A stretch of 64,000 nucleotides of DNA, from NCBI GenBank assembly GCA_031255855.1, contig JAIRRS010000160.1, positions 46,906 through 110,905 on the forward strand, read 5' to 3'. Shown in pieces: positions 37,726 through 45,285 of this stretch; position 1 is the stretch's first letter; each line of letters opens with the position of its first letter. Under the pieces are notes generated by a model. It was not told the origin of the DNA and did no database searches. It was given only the letters and a program-made list of their open reading frames with translations. Source of the DNA: Tannerellaceae bacterium. Lineage in GTDB: Bacteria; Bacteroidota; Bacteroidia; Bacteroidales; Tannerellaceae. Position numbers and translations under genes: made by a program.

Positions 37726-38610
37726 TTACTTTCTTGGAATTTCACGTAAACCATAAATCTTAGAACTCCACGGAGAATAGTTACGTTTAACTTTTTGTAT
37801 TGTAAGAACCGTATTCTCAAAATCATGGACATCTTCATTCAATTCATATAGAGCAGAACTAATTGCCGCCAATACTTCGCCTGAAATATCTCCCTCCTGG
37901 ATTACTATTCCAGTAGCTTTCTCCGTTCTACGTTTGCTGGCAGAAATAGCAACTCTTCCAATACCCTTGAAACCGAAGAATAAAAGTATCAACCCTAAAA
38001 ATACAACGGCCATCGCGGTAACGGTCATACCAATACCTAAGGAATCGTTCATTCTAAAGTTATCAATCTTCTCGTTCGTATCCAATGTCAGGTTATTGGT
38101 ACTGGGAGTCACCTTCTCAAAAGAAATCCATTCATCAAGTCCGTCCACTTTACGTCCGTAGCTAACGTCCGCCATCTGGCCGGCAGGTATAACAATCTCG
38201 TCTACAAGTGTTTTTCCATCCGAATCATACAAAGCTATATAGTTATCTCTGTCTGGATCCAATTCAAAATTCAAATGGAAAGTCCCGCGCGAAGCCACTC
38301 CGTCCGCCCAAAACAAGGTATGTTGGTGAGGTGGTATCTTCGTCAATACATCACCCTTGGGTACCGGATATTTTGTCGGATTATTCGCGTCGTTCGTAAT
38401 GAAACATCCCTGAATATTCACCGTACCGGCAGATGTATTGAAGAGTTCTATCCAGCCGCTTCGTTTTCCGTAATCGTCAACAAAGTTATCTTCGTTAATG
38501 ACCAATACTTCATTAATGCGTATGGAGGTTACCCGCTGCGCCTGTGCCCCAACTATAAAGAGCAACACAAACAACAGCAACACCTCTGTTTTTCTTCTTA
38601 TCATATTCAT
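37726..38610 (-). CDS. OadG-like gamma subunit fused to an exported lamin-tail domain
   Basis: A 294-residue protein joining two parts. A signal peptide (MNMIRRKTEVLLLFVLLFIVGAQA) is followed by a lamin-tail domain of about 130 residues (INEVLVINEDNFVDDYGKRS, GWIELFNTSAGTVNIQGCFI, WADGVASRGTFHLNFELD). A single membrane helix at about 195-215 (GMTVTAMAVVFLGLILLFFG) and a cytoplasmic tail then match the OadG gamma subunit that holds the alpha and beta subunits together. The lamin-tail part would face the periplasm. The arrangement recurs, I believe, in Bacteroidales OadG proteins, but its use is unknown. It is the third operon gene, between mmdA and mmdC. Confidence 0.82.
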   Translation of the reverse strand: MNMIRRKTEVLLLFVLLFIVGAQAQRVTSIRINEVLVINEDNFVDDYGKRSGWIELFNTSAGTVNIQGCFITNDANNPTKYPVPKGDVLTKIPPHQHTLFWADGVASRGTFHLNFELDPDRDNYIALYDSDGKTLVDEIVIPAGQMADVSYGRKVDGLDEWISFEKVTPSTNNLTLDTNEKIDNFRMNDSLGIGMTVTAMAVVFLGLILLFFGFKGIGRVAISASKRRTEKATGIVIQEGDISGEVLAAISSALYELNEDVHDFENTVLTIQKVKRNYSPWSSKIYGLREIPRK

Positions 38611-38625
38611 TCTGGTTTTTAAGAA

Positions 38626-40179
38626 TTATAGAGGCAAGTTATCATGTTTCTTAGCAGGATTTGTCAGCTTTTTAGTCTGCAATTGCTGTAAAGCACGGAT
38701 AATACGGAAACGCGTATTACGTGGTTCGATAACATCATCGATGTAACCATATTGAGCTGCGTTATACGGGTTCGCAAATGCCTTTCTGTATTCTTCTTCT
38801 TTTTCCGCTGTCACCTTAGCAGGCTCTGTTGAAGCAGCCACCTCTTTAGCAAAAATAACTTCCACAGCGCCACTTGGCCCCATTACCGCAATTTCTGCCG
38901 TAGGCCATGCGTAATTCATATCACCACGAAGATGCTTCGAACTCATCACGCAATAAGCTCCACCATACGACTTGCGCAAAGTAACCGTTACTTTAGGAAC
39001 CGTTGCTTCGCCATAAGCATAAAGTAATTTAGCACCATGAAGGATCACACCATTATATTCTTGTCCCGTACCGGGAAGGAAACCGGGAACATCAACCAAC
39101 GTCACCAACGGAATATTGAATGCATCACAAAAACGGACAAAACGTCCCGCTTTACGGGAAGCATTACTATCAAGGCAACCTGCCATGATTTTAGGCTGAT
39201 TGGCAACAATACCCACTGATTGTCCATTAAAGCGGGCAAAACCAACAATTATATTCTTCGCGTAATCAGCATGAACTTCCAGGAATTCGTTGTTATCAAC
39301 AATTGTACCGATAACTTCATACATATCATAAGCCTGGTTCGGACTATCGGGAATAATTTCATTCAACACATCATCCAAACGATCAATCGGATCTTTACAA
39401 GCTATCAAAGGCGTTTCTTCCAGGTTGTTTTGTGGCAAAAAGCTCAACAACTTACGAATAAGTATGAAACCTTCCTCTTCCGTATCAACAGCAAAATGAG
39501 CAACCCCTGATTTAGTCGTATGCACACTTGCACCCCCCAACTGTTCCTGCGTAACATCTTCACCGGTTACAGTCTTTACCACTTTCGGGCCCGTCAAAAA
39601 CATATAACTTGTCCCGCGGGTCATAATATTAAAGTCCGTCAAAGCAGGAGAATAAACAGCGCCACCAGCACATGGACCAAAAATACCGGATATCTGAGGA
39701 ACTACTCCCGACGCCAGGATATTACGTTGGAAAATCTCTGCATAACCGGCAAGAGCATTCACACCTTCCTGGATACGAGCGCCTCCTGAGTCATTCAAAC
39801 CCACAACCGGAGCCCCCATTTTCATGGCCTGATCCATCACCTTACAGATTTTCATGGCAAGAGTTTCAGACAATGCTCCGCCAAAAATCGTGAAATCCTG
39901 TGCATAAATATACACAAGGCGACCATCAATCGTTCCATAACCAGTTACAACCCCATCACCCAGAAATTTGGTCTTCTCTATACCAAAATTAGTACTACGG
40001 TGTTGCATAAACATGTCAAACTCTTCAAAACTACCTTCATCAAGCAGCATGGCAATACGTTCGCGAGCAGTATACTTGCCTTTGTTGTGTTGAGATTCGA
40101 TTCTTTTTTCCCCACCACCAAGACGCGCCTTTTCGCGAAGGGCGATAAGCTCTTTTACTTTTTCAAGTTGGTTACTCAT
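38626..40179 (-). CDS. mmdA: Methylmalonyl-CoA decarboxylase alpha (carboxyltransferase) subunit
   Basis: A 517-residue carboxyltransferase that moves the carboxyl of methylmalonyl-CoA to biotin, releasing propionyl-CoA. The two crotonase-fold halves are clear: [60 protein letters not shown] and, in the second half, [40 protein letters not shown] and the [10 protein letters not shown] block. It is 35 bases after the epimerase gene and 15 before the OadG-type gene. Alternative use as the beta chain of propionyl-CoA carboxylase is made unlikely by the adjacent sodium-pump subunits. Confidence 0.95.
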   Translation of the reverse strand: MSNQLEKVKELIALREKARLGGGEKRIESQHNKGKYTARERIAMLLDEGSFEEFDMFMQHRSTNFGIEKTKFLGDGVVTGYGTIDGRLVYIYAQDFTIFGGALSETLAMKICKVMDQAMKMGAPVVGLNDSGGARIQEGVNALAGYAEIFQRNILASGVVPQISGIFGPCAGGAVYSPALTDFNIMTRGTSYMFLTGPKVVKTVTGEDVTQEQLGGASVHTTKSGVAHFAVDTEEEGFILIRKLLSFLPQNNLEETPLIACKDPIDRLDDVLNEIIPDSPNQAYDMYEVIGTIVDNNEFLEVHADYAKNIIVGFARFNGQSVGIVANQPKIMAGCLDSNASRKAGRFVRFCDAFNIPLVTLVDVPGFLPGTGQEYNGVILHGAKLLYAYGEATVPKVTVTLRKSYGGAYCVMSSKHLRGDMNYAWPTAEIAVMGPSGAVEVIFAKEVAASTEPAKVTAEKEEEYRKAFANPYNAAQYGYIDDVIEPRNTRFRIIRALQQLQTKKLTNPAKKHDNLPL

Positions 40180-40214
40180 TGTTATTTTTGATTTGTTGTT
40201 AGAAATGATCTGTG

Positions 40215-40625
40215 TTATTTAGTACCCTCCATGCAAAGCTCAGTAAGAACGCTACACGTTGATTTCGGATGCAAAAATGCAATGTCCAACCCCTCAGCGC
40301 CACCGCGTGGAGCCTTGTCAATCAGTTGAACACCCTTAGATGCAACTTCGTCCAATGCTTCCTGCACAGACGGCACGGCAAAAGCAATATGATGAATGCC
40401 CTCTCCCTTCTTCTCAATAAACTTTGCAATCGTACTATCCTCACTCGTTGGTTCAAGCAACTCGATTTTAGTCTGCCCCACCTTAAAAAAAGCCGTCTTC
40501 ACCTTCTGGTCCTCCACCACTTCAATGTTATAACATTTCAGACCCAATACACCCTCGTAATAAGGCAAACAAGCTTCGATACTCTTTACGGCAATACCAA
40601 GATGCTCAATATGCGTAATATTCAT
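40215..40625 (-). CDS. mce: Methylmalonyl-CoA epimerase
   Basis: A 136-residue vicinal-oxygen-chelate protein that interconverts the R and S forms of methylmalonyl-CoA, supplying the decarboxylase with the right isomer. Metal-site His are visible in [12 protein letters not shown] and [11 protein letters not shown], with the C-terminal acidic ligand in [28 protein letters not shown] (one block) and [15 protein letters not shown] are family signatures. It is the first gene of the decarboxylase operon and starts about 50 bases after a -7 box. Confidence 0.95.
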   Translation of the reverse strand: MNITHIEHLGIAVKSIEACLPYYEGVLGLKCYNIEVVEDQKVKTAFFKVGQTKIELLEPTSEDSTIAKFIEKKGEGIHHIAFAVPSVQEALDEVASKGVQLIDKAPRGGAEGLDIAFLHPKSTCSVLTELCMEGTK

Positions 40626-40674
40626 GTCGGTAATAAATTTAATAATTAAATAAAACGTTATGTTATTAAGGCCA

Positions 40675-40682
40675 CAAAGGTA
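40675..40682 (-). promoter_or_regulatory. Promoter -7 box for the mce-mmd operon
   Basis: TACCTTTG on the minus strand fits TAnnTTTG, 50 bases before the mce ATG. The same core precedes mnmE on the other strand. Confidence 0.55.
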
Positions 40683-40934
40683 CGCACTTTATTTAGTAAT
40701 AAAGAAAATATTCTTTATTTTTTCTTACCACACCCAAATCTTTATTTACAATTTGATACTTAAATAGATAGTATTCGTTTCTCCATTTCCGTAACACAAC
40801 AATTACCTCCACGGGAAAGCGTCCAAAGCTATCTTTTTCACAAATAACAATCAACACCTTTTCTCCATCCGAACCAAACAAGCGCAATAATAAAATTTAA
40901 ACACCCACACAGATACAAATAAAAAAAATATACC

Positions 40935-40942
40935 TACTTTTG
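40935..40942 (+). promoter_or_regulatory. Promoter -7 box for the GHL10-DUF362 pair
   Basis: TACTTTTG fits TAnnTTTG, 37 bases before the ATG at 40979. Confidence 0.5.
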
Positions 40943-40978
40943 ACACACACATTATATGCTCACTAATAGAACAAACAA

Positions 40979-42349
40979 ATGAAAAACATCTACCTCCCAA
41001 TACTCTTGCCCACCATCCTGAGCCTACTCGCCTGCACAGAAAACAAAACCATCGAAACACCCCTCCCATACCCCATGTTCTGGACATGGCTAGACTACCG
41101 GCCAGGCATGAATTTCGATTCGATATGCACAATAATGAACGAAACAGGTATCGACGGAGTCATGCTAAACGCACCAACCCCAAACCACTATCGCGAAGCC
41201 ATCCCCATCGCTCGCAAACACGGAATAGAAGTCTACGCCTGGCTCTGGACAATGAACCTCGAACACAACCGCGACTCCATCGTCAAAGCACACCCCGAAT
41301 GGCTAAGCGTAAACAGAAACGGCGAAAGCCTCGCCCACCACACAGCATACGTAAACTACTACAAATTCATGTGCCCCGCACTACCCGAAGTTCGCGAATT
41401 CATCAAAAACAGCGTAAAAACCTACTGCGAAATAGAAGGACTAAACGGAATCGCCATCGACTACCACCGCCTCGTAGACGTCGTCTTACCTACCACCCTA
41501 TGGCCAAAATACGGAATCACACAAGACAAAGAATACCCCCAGTGGGACTACGGATACCACCCCGCCATGATCACAAAATTCCAAAAACTACACGGATACG
41601 ACCCCAGAAAACAAGAAGACCCCTCAACCGACACAACCTGGCTCCAATTCCGCTGCGACCAAATCACCGAAGTAGCCAACGAGATAGCCGAAGTCGTCCA
41701 CGCACACGGCAAAAAGATGGCCGCATCGCCATTCCCCACCCCCGCCATGTCGCGCCAAATGGTTCGTCAAGACTGGAACAAGTGGAACCTCGACATCGTA
41801 TTCCCAATGATCTACCACAACTTCTACACCAAAGACATCTCCTTTATCTCCGACTGCACCATCGAAAACACAAAAACAAAAAACCCAAACACCACATTAT
41901 ACTGCGGCATGATGGCAACCGACAGCCCCGAAATGTTCGAACAAATGGACGCCGCCCTAAACAACGGCGCCGAAGGCATCTCCATATTCACCATCCAACA
42001 ACTCAAAAACCCAACCACGCGCGCAACCTTCAAAGCATACGCCGACAGCCTCAGAACCCAACGTGCTAAATCACCCGTCAAACCAGCAAGCAAAACAACA
42101 AAAATCAACACAAACCCATTCCAAAAACCCGGCATCATGAAACAAATAAACCAACAAATCAGCCAATACACCAACACCCCAGACACCTCCAAAATAAAAC
42201 TAAGCAATTATAAACTCACCAACCAATACGGCGCAACAAAACGCTACAAAGTAACCGAACAAATCAGCCAACAAACCTTCGATGTCACCTTCTACTTCTA
42301 CGGCGGCATCCTATCCGGCTGGAACGTTAAACCCCATAAAACCAATTAA
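40979..42349 (+). CDS. GHL10/COG1649-type glycosyl-hydrolase-like lipoprotein
   Basis: A 456-residue lipoprotein (lipobox LLAC, Cys 19). Residues about 28-370 form a TIM-barrel of the family-10-like GHL10 group: PMFWTWLDYRPGMNFDSICT, GIDGVMLNAPTPNHYREAIP, GIEVYAWLWTMN, AYVNYYKFMCPALPEV, GLNGIAIDYHR with an Asp at the strand end and DIVFPMIYHNFYTKD. Catalytic acids are not certain in this group; the Asp of IDYHR is a candidate. A Lys/Thr/Asn/Gln-rich linker and a small C-terminal domain (about 395-456, TSKIKLSNYKLTNQYGATKR) follow. Such proteins are thought to act on cell-wall or exopolysaccharide sugars. It is co-transcribed with the DUF362 gene, two bases apart. Codon use is strongly C/A-ending, unlike genes outside the island. 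Confidence 0.8.
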   Translation: MKNIYLPILLPTILSLLACTENKTIETPLPYPMFWTWLDYRPGMNFDSICTIMNETGIDGVMLNAPTPNHYREAIPIARKHGIEVYAWLWTMNLEHNRDSIVKAHPEWLSVNRNGESLAHHTAYVNYYKFMCPALPEVREFIKNSVKTYCEIEGLNGIAIDYHRLVDVVLPTTLWPKYGITQDKEYPQWDYGYHPAMITKFQKLHGYDPRKQEDPSTDTTWLQFRCDQITEVANEIAEVVHAHGKKMAASPFPTPAMSRQMVRQDWNKWNLDIVFPMIYHNFYTKDISFISDCTIENTKTKNPNTTLYCGMMATDSPEMFEQMDAALNNGAEGISIFTIQQLKNPTTRATFKAYADSLRTQRAKSPVKPASKTTKINTNPFQKPGIMKQINQQISQYTNTPDTSKIKLSNYKLTNQYGATKRYKVTEQISQQTFDVTFYFYGGILSGWNVKPHKTN

Positions 42350-42351
42350 AA

Positions 42352-43470
42352 ATGGAAACATCCAAAGTCTATTTCACCAACCTGAGAACCACCCCCGCCA
42401 GCAACCTGCTCGACAAACTGGAACGACTCGTAAAACGAGCCGGCATCACAACAATCAACTTCAAAAACCAATTCACAGCCATCAAAATACACTTTGGCGA
42501 ACCAGGCAACCTGGCATACATACGCCCCAACTACGTCGCACGCCTGGTAAACCTCCTGCAAAACCAAGGAGCAAAACCTTTCCTCACCGACTCCAACACT
42601 CTCTACTCAGGCAAACGATCAAACGCCGTCGACCATCTCCACAGCGCCATGCAAAACGGCTTCAACCCCATCGCGATCCCCTGCAACATCATCATCGCCG
42701 ACGGACTAAAAGGAACCGATCACAAAGAAATCACCATCAACGGCCAATACTGCAAAGCCCCCAAAATAGGCACAGCCATCGCTAGCGCCGACATCATCAT
42801 CAGCATGAACCACTTCAAAGGACACGAACAGGCAGGCTTCGGCGGCGCTCTGAAAAACCTCGGAATGGGTAGCGCCAGCATCGCTGGCAAACTAGAACTC
42901 CACTCAGCATCCAGCCCCGTCATCAACCGCAAACACTGCACCGGATGCCAAATATGCGTCAAATCCTGCGCCCACAACGCCATACACCTCGACCAACAAA
43001 AAATCGCCACCATCAACTACAACAAATGCGTCGGCTGCGGCCAATGCGTCGCCCTATGCCAATACAGTGCCGCCATACTAGGCGAAGACGACACCTCCGA
43101 ACGCCTCAACTACAAAATCGCCGAATACACCCAAGCCGTCCTAACCGGCAAACCCCACTTCCACATCAGCTTCATAATGAACGTATCACCCGAATGCGAC
43201 TGTTGGAACCACAACGACGCCCCCATCATCCCCGATCTAGGTATCGCCGCCTCCCACGACCCCGTAGCGCTCGACCAAGCCTGCGCCGACCTAGCCACCC
43301 AAGCCCCCGCCCTACCCGGTAGCAAACTAACCGAAAACCACCCACACGATCCCGCCTGCGGAAAAGACAAATTCAAACTAATACACCCTGGAACAAGCTG
43401 GCAATCAGGCCTCGAACACGCAGAAAAAATAGGCATCGGCACAAGAAAATACGAACTGATTACCATCTGA
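42352..43470 (+). CDS. DUF362 protein with two 4Fe-4S clusters
   Basis: A 372-residue cytoplasmic iron-sulfur protein. The DUF362 part has AIKIHFGEPGNLAYIRPNYV, LTDSNTLYSGKRSNAVDHLH, SADIIISMNHFKGHEQAGFG and ALKNLGMGSASIAGKLELH. A ferredoxin insert at about 195-245 carries two Cys motifs, CTGCQICVKSC and CVGCGQCVALC, each with a fourth Cys placed for 4Fe-4S binding. The C-terminal part has VSPECDCWNHNDAPIIPDLG and HDPVALDQACADL. The role of this widespread group is unknown; electron transfer or radical-enzyme repair has been suggested only by composition. It follows the GHL10 gene by two bases. It shares the island's skew. Confidence 0.88.
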   Translation: METSKVYFTNLRTTPASNLLDKLERLVKRAGITTINFKNQFTAIKIHFGEPGNLAYIRPNYVARLVNLLQNQGAKPFLTDSNTLYSGKRSNAVDHLHSAMQNGFNPIAIPCNIIIADGLKGTDHKEITINGQYCKAPKIGTAIASADIIISMNHFKGHEQAGFGGALKNLGMGSASIAGKLELHSASSPVINRKHCTGCQICVKSCAHNAIHLDQQKIATINYNKCVGCGQCVALCQYSAAILGEDDTSERLNYKIAEYTQAVLTGKPHFHISFIMNVSPECDCWNHNDAPIIPDLGIAASHDPVALDQACADLATQAPALPGSKLTENHPHDPACGKDKFKLIHPGTSWQSGLEHAEKIGIGTRKYELITI

Positions 43471-43518
43471 GACAAAAACACCCAGACACAAATCAGATAC
43501 AAGTTTTAGGTTTACGTA

Positions 43519-43540
43519 AGCATGATTAACATCATGCTTA
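43519..43540. promoter_or_regulatory. Palindrome upstream of mnmE
   Basis: AAGCATGAT (43519-43527) and ATCATGCTT (43532-43540) form a perfect 9-bp dyad with a four-base centre TAAC. It has no T-run, so it is more like an operator than a terminator. It lies in the 244-base region between the DUF362 gene and mnmE and is the only G- and T-containing patch there. Confidence 0.6.
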
Positions 43541-43687
43541 TGCCTATTATGTTTGACACCACAGCCACACACACCAAAACAAAGAAAAAACAAAACACAG
43601 GAAAAGCAAAAACAGAACCTAAATATAATAAAAACAAATAACAACCAAGCCAAAACAAATTTATTTCATAACAACCCGGAAAAGGAC

Positions 43688-43695
43688 TACCTTTG
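43688..43695 (+). promoter_or_regulatory. Promoter -7 box for mnmE
   Basis: TACCTTTG fits TAnnTTTG, 20 bases before the ATG, implying a leader of only about a dozen bases. Confidence 0.55.
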
Positions 43696-43714
43696 CCCCA
43701 AACAAAAAAACACC

Positions 43715-45106
43715 ATGACAAAAGAATCCATCATATGCGCTATCTCCACCCCCCCCGGAAGCGGAGGAATCGCCGTCATCCGCCTATCAGGAAAAGGAAG
43801 CATCAAACTAACCGACAACATATTCACCACACCCACCGGTAAACACCTGCAAAAAACACCACCAAACACCGCCAGCTTCGGCGAAATAAAAAACAAAAAC
43901 CACCTAATCGACCAAGTAATCGTCACTACCTTCCACGCCCCCCACTCATACACAGGAGAAGACACCATAGAAATCACCTGCCACGGATCCACCTACATCC
44001 AACAACAAATACTCCAACTCCTCATAAACCAAGGAGCCCGCCTGGCAACGCCAGGTGAATTCACCCAACGCGCTTTCCTCAACGGCAAAATAGACCTAAG
44101 CCAAGCAGAAGCCGTAGCCGACCTGATAGCCTCAACCTCCGCCGGCATGCACAAACTCGCGCTAAACCAAATGAAAGGAAGCTTCAGCAACAAACTAAGC
44201 AACCTCCGCTCACAACTCCTCCATTTTACCACCCTAATCGAACTCGAACTCGACTTCAGCGAAGAAGACGTAGAATTCGCCAACCGCGCCAACCTAAAAC
44301 AATTAGCCACCCAAATCAAACAACACATAAAACACCTCGCCGATTCATTCAACGTCGGCAACGCCATCAAAAACGGAATCCCCGTAGCCATCATCGGCGA
44401 AACAAATGCCGGAAAATCCACCCTCCTCAACCTCCTAATCGGAGAAGAACGAGCCATCGTATCCCCCATACACGGAACCACCCGCGACATAATCGAAGAC
44501 ACCATCAACCTCTCAGGCATCACCTTCCGATTCATCGACACAGCAGGCATACGAGAAACAACCGACACAATCGAAACCCTCGGCATCGAACGTACATACC
44601 AAAAACTCCACCAAGCAACGATCATCCTATGGATCATCGACCTCACCTCCACCCCCACACACCTCAAAGAACTCGCATCCATCATCACCCCCCACCTGAA
44701 AAACAAGGAAACCATCCTCGTATTCAACAAATCCGACCTCTCCACCCCCACCCAATCCAACAAAAAAAGACAACTCTTCAACCCCATAAAAGCAAAACAC
44801 ATCACCATCTCAGCTAAAAAAAACGAAAACATAGACACCTTAAAACAACACCTCTTAGAAGCAGCCGCCATCCCCGAAATAAGTCAAAACGACGTCATCA
44901 TCACCAACGTTCGCCATTACGAAGCCCTAACCCAAGCCCATTCAGCCATCTCACGCGTACTAGACGGCCTCGACCAAAACATCTCAGCCGACTTCCTAAG
45001 CCAAGACATCCGCGAATGTATGCACTACCTCGGAGAAATAACCGGCCAAATCAGCAACGACGAAATACTATCCAATATCTTCCAACACTTCTGCATCGGC
45101 AAATAG
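43715..45106 (+). CDS. mnmE: tRNA modification GTPase MnmE (TrmE)
   Basis: With MnmG it adds the aminomethyl or carboxymethylaminomethyl group to wobble uridine in tRNA. The ATG at 43715 gives 463 residues starting MTKESIICAISTPPGSGGIA; a longer open frame upstream is promoter and A+C-rich spacer. Domains are the N-terminal formyl-THF-binding part (1-120, GEFTQRAFLNGKIDL), a helical part with an inserted G domain (P-loop GETNAGKS at 228-235, GTTRD, DTAGIRET, NKSD) and the conserved C-terminal CIGK. All GTPase motifs are intact. Although this is a core gene, its codon use is extremely C/A-ending, like its two neighbours to the left. Confidence 0.97.
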   Translation: MTKESIICAISTPPGSGGIAVIRLSGKGSIKLTDNIFTTPTGKHLQKTPPNTASFGEIKNKNHLIDQVIVTTFHAPHSYTGEDTIEITCHGSTYIQQQILQLLINQGARLATPGEFTQRAFLNGKIDLSQAEAVADLIASTSAGMHKLALNQMKGSFSNKLSNLRSQLLHFTTLIELELDFSEEDVEFANRANLKQLATQIKQHIKHLADSFNVGNAIKNGIPVAIIGETNAGKSTLLNLLIGEERAIVSPIHGTTRDIIEDTINLSGITFRFIDTAGIRETTDTIETLGIERTYQKLHQATIILWIIDLTSTPTHLKELASIITPHLKNKETILVFNKSDLSTPTQSNKKRQLFNPIKAKHITISAKKNENIDTLKQHLLEAAAIPEISQNDVIITNVRHYEALTQAHSAISRVLDGLDQNISADFLSQDIRECMHYLGEITGQISNDEILSNIFQHFCIGK

Positions 45107-45285
45107 AATCAAGCGTCTTTGAACGTAGTTTGCTTGGAGAAAAGAAGCAATCTCTAAAACTGAAAGAAACCTATCCTGTTGCCAAACAGCTATTCAAGGA
45201 TAGATATATGGCCGATTGCCTAAACTTGCCAGAAGACCACAGTGAGAAGCCCCTCCAACAAGGTCTCTTCCAAAAACCGACAGGC
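45107..45285 (+). pseudogene. Possible remnant of a coding sequence between mnmE and cas9
   Basis: The base composition returns to normal right after the mnmE stop. One frame can be read through as FERSLLGEKKQSLKLKETYP, VAKQLFKDRYMADCLNLPED, HSEKPLQQGLF and on to a stop at about 45303. It has no start codon of its own in this composition block and looks protein-like (charged helix, then PLQQGLF tail). It may be the tail of a lost gene, possibly of a mobile element; I do not recognise the family. It may also be chance. Confidence 0.35.

Larger units (their letters stand above)
40626..40978. other. Divergent intergenic region, mce to GHL10 gene
   Basis: These 353 bases hold the mce promoter on the left and a -7 box on the right. 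The left half is A+T-rich. The right half, from about 40890, turns A+C-rich and marks the onset of the skewed island. A 64-codon TTG-started minus-strand frame (40693-40887) lacks support. No RNA gene or repeat was seen. Confidence 0.6.
40890..45110 (+). other. Island of extreme A+C strand skew
   Basis: From about 40890 to the mnmE stop the plus strand is unusually rich in A and C, coding and noncoding alike. In 43561-43620 (noncoding) I count 37 A, 16 C, 6 G and 1 T. In 44401-44460 (mnmE) A+C is 41 of 60. A uvrA stretch, 19081-19140, has A+C 29 of 60. Codons end mainly in C or A. The right boundary is sharp at the mnmE stop. Confidence 0.85.

Noticed and set aside
40693..40887. A 64-codon minus-strand frame starting with TTG between mce and the GHL10 gene
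   Set aside because: No ATG, no ribosome-binding or promoter context of its own, and no family resemblance; it lies upstream of the mce promoter.
41086..42069. A 327-codon plus-strand frame overlapping the GHL10 gene, very rich in Arg, Pro and His
   Set aside because: Stops begin with T, which is scarce in the A+C-rich island, so every plus-strand frame stays open. The composition of the frame is that of an out-of-frame shadow.
43993..44871. A 292-codon minus-strand frame inside mnmE
   Set aside because: It is antisense to an intact GTPase with all motifs; its length again follows from the strand skew.
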